Source: a virus
Virus record (IMG/VR): IMGVR_UViG_3300043803_002473
Location: 1 to 64,000 of that record
Direction: 5' to 3' (one strand)
Length of the DNA: 64,000 nucleotides
Part shown: piece by piece, positions 39,806-47,295 of the stretch
Position numbering within the stretch: the first letter of the stretch is position 1
How the letters are laid out: each line of letters begins with the position of its first letter
Notes under the pieces: model-generated
The model's input: only the letters and a program-made list of their open reading frames with translations
The model's database searches: none
Told to the model about the DNA's origin: nothing
Translations under genes and position numbers: made by a program

Positions 39806-39834
39806 TTGCAAAGAACAATAAATTAACTTAATAT
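39806..39834 (+). promoter_or_regulatory. Promoter for the tail sheath gene
   Basis: TTGCAA, 17-base spacer, TAATAT, with TTAGGAG before the ATG at 39864. The flanking sequence closely matches the promoter at 33057-33085 (shared AAATTAA-x-TTA-x-TATAA-x-AAATAA). Confidence 0.5.
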
Positions 39835-39863
39835 AACAAATAACAATTTAGGAGAAAAAAATT

Positions 39864-42800
39864 ATGGCATACATCGTACCAAAAGTATTAATTCAACAGG
39901 AGTTTACACAGGTTCCTGTCTATCGTGAGTTCCCAATGGCCGCTTTCATTATCGGCCCACAATACGCTCTTTTCCGCTATGACGTGGAAGACGAAAAAGA
40001 ATTCACAAAAGTCATGCACCCAACCGATGAAGCTCTCGGTAACAAATATCAGAAATCTGATGATGTTACTTACAGCTTCCCCAACGTTCCTGCGGGTGGC
40101 AAAGTTGATAAAGATTATACAAAAGTTGTTTTTGAAGATGCTGCAGCTAAATATTTCCCTAACGCTGACCTCGGTACAGAAGATCTTCAAGAAGGCGCTG
40201 ACGATGTTACATTAGTTCAAAACAGCGCAGGTGTTACATATAAAAACAGAGTTCGTTTTCCTCAGCACCTAACAGATGGTCACGGATATGCCCGTTCGTC
40301 TTGGTTCTCTAATCGTGACGTCCGCAAGGGCGACATGATTCGTTTGACTGATGAAAATGGTCTTCAGTTGACTAGCACAATTAAAGCCGTTCTTCCCGAA
40401 ACTCCTATCCAGAACGAAGATCTGGCTTCTCAAGTCGGTACAGCTGCGGCTATCAAGAAGAGCAATATCGACCCAGGTCCAGACGGAACCGTTTATGCGG
40501 GAAGCAATCGCTTCACTGCAGAATCAGGTAACTTCACAAAAGATCTCGAAGGAGAGTTTTTAACTATTCCTGGCGAAATCAACCAAACCTTCAAAATTCT
40601 TGCTGTTATCAGCCCAACAGAGCTTCTCCTTGATGAAGCTTCTACAGAAAACGAAGGTGGCCTTGCTTGGAGAATCGGTGGACAGTGGGCCGACACCAGC
40701 AACGCTGAGCCTCAGGTAGCTGACCTTGATCTCGAATTTGAAAGCGATATCGCTGGCCAAGTTGCCGGTGGATGGATGCCAACAATCGATCCAGATGGAG
40801 ATACCTACGTTGGTTACAAACATCTTCGCATTGTTAACGACATTTATACAGTCGAATTGACCCATTTTGACGGTAACTTACCTACCGCCAGATTCACCAT
40901 TTATTCCAATAGCGGTGCATTTGCTCCTAAGCAATTTCGCGCACTTTCAGGAACTAAGCTCACAGTTGATTCAGCTCGTGGCAATAACCTCGTGCTCGAT
41001 TTCGCTCAGTCCTCAGATTGGGCAGTCGGCAAATCTGTTAAAGTTATTGCAAAAGCTCAAGTTGAGTCTGCAGGCTTCGACGCTTCTGCTCCTGGTGCTC
41101 TAGGCTACACAGGTACAGCTGATCTTGTTTACAAGATTACAGTTATCCGTGGTGGACAATTCCTCAAAGCCGATAAATCCAATATCGACGTTGCTGCTAA
41201 AGTTGCAGTGACTTCCTCAGGTATTGATTCTTCTGGTTCTGTTTTGGTTGAGAAAAACGTTCCTTTCGCTATCGGTAGCTATGGCGTTTTCGCCACTTTC
41301 ACAGCTGGTTCAGTTGGTGAAGGTCTCGAAGAAGGCTTGGTTGCTGGAGACGTTTTCTATCTCGGAGCTAAGGCTGCAAGACTTGGACCTTACACAATCA
41401 TTGAATTGAATGATGAGCTTCCTGCTCCATTCCTCTATTCCGATGAAGATCCAAATCTCGACGTAGAACTCTTTGCAGTTCTTCCTAAAGCTGAAATACC
41501 TGCACTGAGAGATTTAGTCGAAGGTACAGCTAACTGGACACAACTAGAAAATTATATCACTATTTATGCTGACTCTACTACATACTTGTCTAGCTTGGTA
41601 ACTGGAGAAACTCCTGCGAGATTACCAGTCGAGCAAGCTCGTGTTTTCGTACAGCATAGAGATCTTTTACAAGACAACGTTGTCTCTATCGGAAGCGTCC
41701 GCTCTGGCGGTCAAATCGAGAAAACTCTCGGTCTTATCCATCCAGATAATCCACTCGCTCAGGGTGTTAATGACGCAGTTCTCAACGCAAACGGAGCAAT
41801 CGTGTATTACATCGGTGTTGAAAGTGATGACCTCGCTGGATATCTCGCCGCTATCGAAATTGCCAAGAAGTCTGACAAAGTTTATAGCTTTGCGCCAATG
41901 ACTTTTGATCGTGCAATTCAAGATGCAGTTGTATCACATGTTAATGCCTACAGCACACCAGAAGTTGGTCGCTGGAGAATCGCATGGCTCTCTGCTAAAG
42001 ACGACAAAACAAAAGTTATCTACGACAAGAAGGAAAATGGTTCACCATGGGTCGGAACAGTCACTGACGATCTTCAAGTTCCAGGTTCACAAAATAGATT
42101 AGTAACAATTCAAGGTGCTAAGTTTATTGATGCCGGAATTCGTCCAAATGACTCAGTCAGATTCAACTTCCGTCTTAACCCAGATGGACAGCTTGCTTAT
42201 GATGAGTTGTTCGTTGACGAAGTCAGAACTCAAACAACCCTAGCACTCACAACCAGTGTTTCAGCTCCTATCAACAGCCCAGTTAAGATGGAAATTGTCC
42301 GTCATTGGACTCGCGATGAAAGAGCAACAAACCTCTCATTAATCGGTGGCGAATACAACAACCGTCGTGTACGCGTCGTGTTCCCTGACGAATACAAGTA
42401 CGAGAGTGGTGATGGTGGCATGGTTACAAAGCAAGGCTACTTCATGGCCGCTGCTCTAGCCGGTCTCCGTTCTGGAGTTGTTCCTCACCAAGGTTTGACA
42501 AATACTCAAGTATTGGGTGCCTCTGACCTGAGCAAAGTTGTTAATGAATTCACTCCTGATCAGCTCAATGTAATGGCTGAACAAGGTATCTGGATCGTAA
42601 CACAAGAAATTGTCGGTGCTACCCCATACGCCAGACATCAGCTTACAACAGATGAGAGAAGCCTCAATACCTCAGAAGATTCAATCACAACAAACGTTGA
42701 CAATATCAGCTATGCCTTGAAACATACTCTCGAGCCATACATCGGTACTTACAACGTTAACCCAGAGAATCTGATCGTTATTAGAGATGCTATCGTCGGC

Positions 42801-42986
42801 GAACTGTCATTCCGTGCCACAAGCACAAGAACAGTCCGTGCCGGTAATCAGCTCACCAGCTTCTCTGCTGAGGATGACATCCTCCTACTTCAACAAAATC
42901 CAACATACAAGGATCGCATTGATGTAGAAGTTAAGTTGAACGTTCCATATCCTCTGAACTACATCAACTTGAAGCTGATCGTATAA
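39864..42986 (+). CDS. Contractile tail sheath protein (1040 aa)
   Basis: Builds the contractile outer tail tube. The last ~250 residues carry the conserved sheath core: VVFPDEYKYESGDGG, GYFMAAALAGLRSGVVPHQG (as PSGxVAG...R in other sheaths), EQGIWIVTQEIVGATPYAR and a C-terminal KLNVPYPLNYINLKLIV strand. The N-terminus (VPKVLIQQEFTQVPVYREFP) holds the linking strand. At 1040 residues it is larger than T4 gp18 (659), with extra beta-rich inserted domains between ~150 and 560 that would decorate the tail surface. It has its own promoter and a strong Shine-Dalgarno sequence; codon use is shifted to C-ending codons as for the capsid gene. Confidence 0.88.
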   Translation: MAYIVPKVLIQQEFTQVPVYREFPMAAFIIGPQYALFRYDVEDEKEFTKVMHPTDEALGNKYQKSDDVTYSFPNVPAGGKVDKDYTKVVFEDAAAKYFPNADLGTEDLQEGADDVTLVQNSAGVTYKNRVRFPQHLTDGHGYARSSWFSNRDVRKGDMIRLTDENGLQLTSTIKAVLPETPIQNEDLASQVGTAAAIKKSNIDPGPDGTVYAGSNRFTAESGNFTKDLEGEFLTIPGEINQTFKILAVISPTELLLDEASTENEGGLAWRIGGQWADTSNAEPQVADLDLEFESDIAGQVAGGWMPTIDPDGDTYVGYKHLRIVNDIYTVELTHFDGNLPTARFTIYSNSGAFAPKQFRALSGTKLTVDSARGNNLVLDFAQSSDWAVGKSVKVIAKAQVESAGFDASAPGALGYTGTADLVYKITVIRGGQFLKADKSNIDVAAKVAVTSSGIDSSGSVLVEKNVPFAIGSYGVFATFTAGSVGEGLEEGLVAGDVFYLGAKAARLGPYTIIELNDELPAPFLYSDEDPNLDVELFAVLPKAEIPALRDLVEGTANWTQLENYITIYADSTTYLSSLVTGETPARLPVEQARVFVQHRDLLQDNVVSIGSVRSGGQIEKTLGLIHPDNPLAQGVNDAVLNANGAIVYYIGVESDDLAGYLAAIEIAKKSDKVYSFAPMTFDRAIQDAVVSHVNAYSTPEVGRWRIAWLSAKDDKTKVIYDKKENGSPWVGTVTDDLQVPGSQNRLVTIQGAKFIDAGIRPNDSVRFNFRLNPDGQLAYDELFVDEVRTQTTLALTTSVSAPINSPVKMEIVRHWTRDERATNLSLIGGEYNNRRVRVVFPDEYKYESGDGGMVTKQGYFMAAALAGLRSGVVPHQGLTNTQVLGASDLSKVVNEFTPDQLNVMAEQGIWIVTQEIVGATPYARHQLTTDERSLNTSEDSITTNVDNISYALKHTLEPYIGTYNVNPENLIVIRDAIVGELSFRATSTRTVRAGNQLTSFSAEDDILLLQQNPTYKDRIDVEVKLNVPYPLNYINLKLIV

Positions 42987-43240
42987 TGGATCACTTTAAA
43001 GCAGGGTTTCTAAAATATGCAACAGAGTGTGGAGTGCCTGAAAATCGGGCACTCCACCTTTGGAAAAGAGCTCTAGCTTATCCTGGTACAGAAGGAGTAT
43101 TCAAAAACTTAAATATTTCTACTTCAAATACACCAGAGCAAGCACAGACTCCAGAAGAATTAGACTCTTTGTCAAAATTGATGGAGCAGGAAAAAATAAA
43201 CGCAGAATTACAACAAATTAAAACTCAATTAGGAATTTAA
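42986..43240 (+). CDS. Small protein with virion helical mini-domain (84 aa)
   Basis: Residues 3-30 (HFKAGFLKYATECG then VPENRALHLWKRAL) match the mini-domain found three times in the scaffold-like protein at 33113: aromatic-x-x-Gly-Phe-hydrophobic-Lys..., Gly, then Ala..Leu-x-Lys-x-Ala. The rest is polar, Pro/Glu/Gln-rich with a short coiled coil. It overlaps the sheath stop by one base and the next start by one base. Function unknown; perhaps incorporated in the virion. Confidence 0.5.
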   Translation: MDHFKAGFLKYATECGVPENRALHLWKRALAYPGTEGVFKNLNISTSNTPEQAQTPEELDSLSKLMEQEKINAELQQIKTQLGI

Positions 43241-43449
43241 TGAAAGTTGTAGTAACAGGAGATTTTAAAAATCCCGTATTATTAGACACTAAAGAAGCTA
43301 CCGGAATATTGATATACTCAGACAACGGAGAACCAAATACAATATACCGAATAGTTGGAAATGGTGTGGGATGGATAAGACTTACTAAGGGAGAAGATAA
43401 AAATTTTTACGATGTTGCTAGACAATTAGGTTTAATTAATATAGAATAA
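43240..43449 (+). CDS. Small beta-rich protein (69 aa)
   Basis: Alternating hydrophobic strands with turns (MKVVVTGDFKNPVLLDT, ATGILIYSDNGEPNTIYRIV, GVGWIRLTKGED). It lies between sheath and tail tube genes. Not recognised; a tail-associated accessory role is plausible from position only. Confidence 0.45.
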   Translation: MKVVVTGDFKNPVLLDTKEATGILIYSDNGEPNTIYRIVGNGVGWIRLTKGEDKNFYDVARQLGLINIE

Positions 43450-43456
43450 AATAATA

Positions 43457-43480
43457 ACAATCAAACAATCAAACAATCAA
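43457..43480 (+). repeat. Three tandem 8-bp repeats before the tail tube gene
   Basis: ACAATCAA repeated three times in the leader, ending 10 bases before the TTAGGAG ribosome site of the tail tube gene. It is probably an unstructured, A-rich translation-enhancing leader; no known operator is recognised. Confidence 0.7.
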
Positions 43481-43496
43481 CAATTAGGAGAAATAT

Positions 43497-43919
43497 ATGG
43501 CTGATTTATTCAAACGCGAGGCCGCTACTTACAAAGCGCCAATTACCGCAGATAAAGTTAAAATTAACTGGGGAGGCATAGTTACTGCCGGTATCCAAGT
43601 ACAGATTGCTTATGCTCAACAAGTATCAAGACGTCGCTCAATCGGAAATCAAGATATGGTAATTTTCGCCAGCTACCCAGTTGGACAAATCACCATAGCT
43701 AGAATGATTTGTGACGGAGCAGGAGATATTTTCGATAAGCCAGGTTGGGATCATTGCGAACCAGGAACAATTTCTATTAACCAAGAAGGTTGCGGTAGTG
43801 GATTTACATTAACAGCTAAAAATTGCGTTGTTTCTCAGTATACCCTCAGCGCTGAAGCCGAAGGTTTAACAGTTATCGATAATATCGTAATTGAGTTCCT
43901 TGAGTTGGAAAAAGGCTAG
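43497..43919 (+). CDS. Tail tube protein (140 aa)
   Basis: Small, beta-rich protein after the sheath gene, the usual tube position. KINWGGIVTAGIQVQIAY, DMVIFASYPVGQITIARMI and FTLTAKNCVVSQYTLSAEAEG give the alternating strands of tube subunits, with a final strand IDNIVIEFLELEK. The length is typical of T4 gp19-like or XkdM-like tubes. A strong Shine-Dalgarno sequence (TTAGGAG) and a terminator directly downstream suggest high, insulated expression. Confidence 0.7.
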   Translation: MADLFKREAATYKAPITADKVKINWGGIVTAGIQVQIAYAQQVSRRRSIGNQDMVIFASYPVGQITIARMICDGAGDIFDKPGWDHCEPGTISINQEGCGSGFTLTAKNCVVSQYTLSAEAEGLTVIDNIVIEFLELEKG

Positions 43920-43951
43920 TATTTATTTATATTACACTTCGTAAAATAATT

Positions 43952-43986
43952 AGAAACCCTAGGTAAAACTAGGGTTTCTTTTTTTG
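43952..43986 (+). terminator. Rho-independent terminator after the tail tube gene
   Basis: Perfect 11-bp stem AGAAACCCTAG/CTAGGGTTTCT (43952-43962 with 43969-43979), 6-base loop, then seven Ts. Confidence 0.92.
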
Positions 43987-44014
43987 TTGCAATGCCTAAG
44001 TAGCTAGATATATT
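43987..44014 (+). promoter_or_regulatory. Promoter for the baseplate unit, leaderless type
   Basis: TTGCAA, 16-base spacer, TATATT, immediately after the terminator. The -10 box ends 6 bases before the ATG at 44021, so transcription should begin on the start codon. No Shine-Dalgarno sequence. Confidence 0.55.
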
Positions 44015-44020
44015 AAATGA

Positions 44021-46420
44021 ATGGACTTATACTCTAAAAACCCAGATTTTAACACAATATCCAATAGATTTGAAAAAGGTTTTAACGTTTTTACTGGGCT
44101 CGTAATTACTTCTACTGCAGGTAGCTACACGGTCACTGTCATTAGAGAAGGCTTTGCAGGTCCTACTGGTGATGGCGGAAGCATGATGCAGGGCATTATG
44201 CTAGCGAGTCAATTATCTTCCTTTTTGGGTTTTAAAGAAGTAATTGTTCCTCAGCCCGGCTCTCGAGTTCTTTGTGCTCAGGTAGGAGCCAATAGTTGTT
44301 ATATTCTCGGGGTTATTCCACAGAATAACATGACATCCGAAAATATTCCTGGACGTAGTATGACAGGTGCAGGCGATCCACATATGGATCAAGCAAACCA
44401 AAAAGGTCACGTAGATAAAAATTCTATTTTACCTATTAATAGAAGACCTTCAGATATAGTCGACGGAGAATACGCTATTGGTGATGAGTTTGGAACTATG
44501 TTGGCGTTTTTTCAGCAGATGATTACGTTGAAGGGAAGCGAGTTGGCGCAAGTTCAATGTTTTTTGATGGACGATTTAGTAAGAATTATTAGTCATAATT
44601 TTCAACATTACACTGCTCTTGGCGAATACAATATATGGCATGACGGTAAGTCTATAATGGCTGAATTTGGGGCAACACATCAACCAGGAGAGTCTTATGG
44701 GAGGCCTTTAGTGGAATCTGATAGCGGGGCTCCAATGTTTACTAAAACAGGCTCTAACGATGTAAAAGATGACTCAGATTTTTACAAAATAGCTGAAGAT
44801 GAACGAACTAGAGCTATTGAAAGGCTTAAAATTTTTCTAGGTAGGTTGGGAGATTTCTTGCATGTTTATATGGTAAGACCTGATCCTCAAGAAACTAGAG
44901 GATTTGATAAAAAACCAAGTAAGCCAGACACCGGACTTTTTGATTTTCACTTGGGTCTAGATGGCGGTGCGCATATTCGTAGTGTTAAAGAAGTCTTTAT
45001 CGAAAAGACTAATTGGATTCGCGTTCCTCATCGTTGTAAAGACCCTGCAGACAAACAAGAGGGTGACGTTGAATACGAAAAAAATTACGAAGAAAAAAAG
45101 AAGTTTGAGTGGAAAAAAGAGTATAAGTATTTAGAGAATCCACATTACTACTTTTTACAACTTCGCGATTATGTAGCTTACGTATGCGAAAAGAAAAATT
45201 ATGAAAATTTTAAAAAGTTAGAAAAAGACTTTTACGTAAATGATAACATAGGGCAAGAAAACAGTTTAAAGCAGATAGATAAAGTAGATAAATGGACTAA
45301 GCTGGAGCAAGAAGACTATGAGTTGAGAACTGCCGGTATTTATTTAATGCCTAACGGCGGAATTGTGATACGTGATGCATGGAACTCAGCTATTGTCATG
45401 GAAGGTGGTCAAATATTTTTACAACCTGCCAAAGATCTGCATATGCAACCATTACGCAATCTAGTGGCTAAGGTAGGTGGATTTACCAGTATTGCATCTA
45501 GATATGACGTAGACTTTTCTTCATCGGAAAAAGGATTTAGACTTAAAACTGAAAAAGCTCAATATTTTTATAGTAATAAGTCTGGTGTTGTTTTCGAGGC
45601 TAATCCTGAAAAGAAAGTTCCGTATATTCCTAATCCTAAGGATAGCGACGATGCGGTTGAAGATGTGGGTGGCATAGTATTTAAATCTACTCACGGCATA
45701 TACAACTATGCTGCAAAAGAATATAAGGTTCAGTCGGAAGATCGAGCCATTATTATGAGTAAGATGATTCAGGTTAAAGCTACTCAATTATTAAGCTTAC
45801 ATTCTGATCAAGCATGGATAGGTACGTCAGATACTTCTATGATTTTACACGGCGAGACTGCAGCTCTTCTTTTATCGTTGAGCGGGGCATGCATAGCTTC
45901 AGGTAAAACTGTTTCTGCTTATGGCATGAAAGACATTTATTTGGGTGTTATGTACGACGATAAAAGTCCTTTTATAGATCCATTGAAAGGAATAGTTCCA
46001 TTAGACGAAGTTGAGGCTCAATTACGACCAGGACTAAAGGACTTAAAAAAATTCGAAGAAGCCTTTATGTTTGATAAAATTAAAACTTTTACAGACTTAG
46101 AATTTAGATTTTTAAAATCTCATAAATACGGTAATTTAGATAAACAGAAAGACGCAATTCCTATGACTATGGCCCAGCAAGAAGAAAAAGCTAGTGGCTT
46201 ATTTAAGCTGGAGACCTGGAAGGAAAAGGAAGTTAAAAATTCTTATCCTTATCCAGGTAAAGATAAGTGGGAAGAATTTTATTTGGAGGGAGAAAAACCA
46301 AAAAATTTAGAAACAAATCAATTAGGCAAAGATTCAAATAACAAGGCAGATTCAGAGGAGAAACCTGCGGAAATAACATTTAAATCATTAGGAGAATACA
46401 AAGTACAAAAGAAAAGCTAA
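44021..46420 (+). CDS. Baseplate central spike/hub protein with OB-fold (799 aa)
   Basis: The N-terminal region (residues ~20-105: GLVITSTAGSYTVTVIREG, PQPGSRVLCAQVGANSCYIL) looks like the OB-fold of gp5/VgrG-type spike proteins. The central ~250 residues are acidic and helical. Residues ~440-640 have alternating short strands, GGIVIRDAWNSAIVMEGGQI, ILLSLHSDQAWIGTSDTSMI-type repeats, as in a triple-stranded beta-prism or helix. The C-terminus is polar. It opens the tail/baseplate unit after a leaderless promoter. No lysozyme domain is seen. Spike identity is inferred from fold-like pattern and position. Confidence 0.55.
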   Translation: MDLYSKNPDFNTISNRFEKGFNVFTGLVITSTAGSYTVTVIREGFAGPTGDGGSMMQGIMLASQLSSFLGFKEVIVPQPGSRVLCAQVGANSCYILGVIPQNNMTSENIPGRSMTGAGDPHMDQANQKGHVDKNSILPINRRPSDIVDGEYAIGDEFGTMLAFFQQMITLKGSELAQVQCFLMDDLVRIISHNFQHYTALGEYNIWHDGKSIMAEFGATHQPGESYGRPLVESDSGAPMFTKTGSNDVKDDSDFYKIAEDERTRAIERLKIFLGRLGDFLHVYMVRPDPQETRGFDKKPSKPDTGLFDFHLGLDGGAHIRSVKEVFIEKTNWIRVPHRCKDPADKQEGDVEYEKNYEEKKKFEWKKEYKYLENPHYYFLQLRDYVAYVCEKKNYENFKKLEKDFYVNDNIGQENSLKQIDKVDKWTKLEQEDYELRTAGIYLMPNGGIVIRDAWNSAIVMEGGQIFLQPAKDLHMQPLRNLVAKVGGFTSIASRYDVDFSSSEKGFRLKTEKAQYFYSNKSGVVFEANPEKKVPYIPNPKDSDDAVEDVGGIVFKSTHGIYNYAAKEYKVQSEDRAIIMSKMIQVKATQLLSLHSDQAWIGTSDTSMILHGETAALLLSLSGACIASGKTVSAYGMKDIYLGVMYDDKSPFIDPLKGIVPLDEVEAQLRPGLKDLKKFEEAFMFDKIKTFTDLEFRFLKSHKYGNLDKQKDAIPMTMAQQEEKASGLFKLETWKEKEVKNSYPYPGKDKWEEFYLEGEKPKNLETNQLGKDSNNKADSEEKPAEITFKSLGEYKVQKKS

Positions 46421-46432
46421 GGAAATAACAAT

Positions 46433-46942
46433 ATGGAAGAAATAAGCGCATCATTAAAAGAAAGGTCTGCAGAAGCAGTCAAAACACCAGAACTCACGGA
46501 TGAGGACAAAGAAAAGTTTCTTAAAGCCGTATTAACAGATCAACCGTTTCAAGAAACAATAAATTTGTTTGATGGCCAATTAAAGGTAACTTTTAGAACT
46601 ATGAGTGTGGAGGAGAATAACGATATCGTTAATCAAATAGCCAAAGATAAGGAGCACGGTATTGCTGAAAATACTGATGCTTATTTTATAACTATATCTA
46701 CATATAGATTGGCTCTTTGTCTATTGTCTATAGACGATAAAGACTACTCGGACATAGTTAAAAGCTCATTTAAATCAGAAGACGCAGCAATAACTTATAT
46801 TAGGTCCAGATCTTTAAAGGTTAGAGAATGGCCTACGTTTAAACTTTCTGCATTTTTAGACGCTTTCAATAAATTTGAGGCTAAGGTAGTTAAATTGACT
46901 AATGCTGTGCAACAGCAAAATTTTTGGAAAGCCAGCGCGTAA
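46433..46942 (+). CDS. Tail assembly chaperone, short form (169 aa)
   Basis: An acidic helical protein (FLKAVLTDQPFQETINLF then DGQLKVTFRTMSVEENNDIV) with the order seen in gpG- or XkdN-type chaperones. It lies directly upstream of the tape measure gene, where two-frame chaperone pairs are conserved in long-tailed phages. Its 3' end carries the slippery heptamer A-AAT-TTT in the correct phase (46918-46924), five codons before its stop; slippage would make a long form with the next ORF. A Shine-Dalgarno-like AAGGAAA lies upstream. Confidence 0.75.
   Translation: MEEISASLKERSAEAVKTPELTDEDKEKFLKAVLTDQPFQETINLFDGQLKVTFRTMSVEENNDIVNQIAKDKEHGIAENTDAYFITISTYRLALCLLSIDDKDYSDIVKSSFKSEDAAITYIRSRSLKVREWPTFKLSAFLDAFNKFEAKVVKLTNAVQQQNFWKASA
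46918..46924 (+). other. Predicted programmed -1 ribosomal frameshift site
   Basis: Slippery heptamer A AAT TTT in the zero frame of the chaperone gene (codons CAA AAT TTT TGG). After a -1 slip (AAA TTT) translation enters the downstream ORF at TTG 46924, before the zero-frame stop at 46940-46942. The fusion would be 164 + 123 = 287 residues. This mirrors lambda G/GT and the frameshifts known upstream of tape measure genes. Confidence 0.75.
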
Positions 46943-47295
46943 AGCTATTACTCAGGGGATATCTACGTGGTTGGCTAGATTTCAAATACGTCAATAAAAC
47001 TTCCAAGCTTCGGGAAAATCTCATTATTTATAACCTTGAAAATGAGGCTTATGAGGATGCTTTATCCCATAAGCTAATGCTGGATTCTGCCTTGATAGGA
47101 GGACATCAGAATAAAACCAGAGAGATGCTGGCCTCCCTGAATAAGACCTATAATCTATATATAGGTTTGAAATTGCCAGATTTATCTACAAAGGATACAA
47201 TGGAAGAAAATTCTAAGATAACTAAAGATACTCTAGCAGATTATAAAAAGTTGTTAGAAGAAATGAAGAAGCAACAAGAAGAGAAAAATGCCTGA
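46924..47295 (+). CDS. Tail assembly chaperone, -1 frame extension (123 aa)
   Basis: An ORF in the -1 frame with no ATG or Shine-Dalgarno sequence near its start. Its first codon TTG lies exactly where ribosomes land after slipping on A-AAT-TTT, so it is probably expressed only as the C-terminal part of a fusion with the preceding gene. LLLRGYLRGWLDFKYVNK and ENEAYEDALSHKLMLDSALI match the helical T-domain role that binds the tape measure, and a charged tail follows (LLEEMKKQQEEKN). It overlaps the tape measure start by 8 bases. Confidence 0.75.
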   Translation: MESQRVKLLLRGYLRGWLDFKYVNKTSKLRENLIIYNLENEAYEDALSHKLMLDSALIGGHQNKTREMLASLNKTYNLYIGLKLPDLSTKDTMEENSKITKDTLADYKKLLEEMKKQQEEKNA

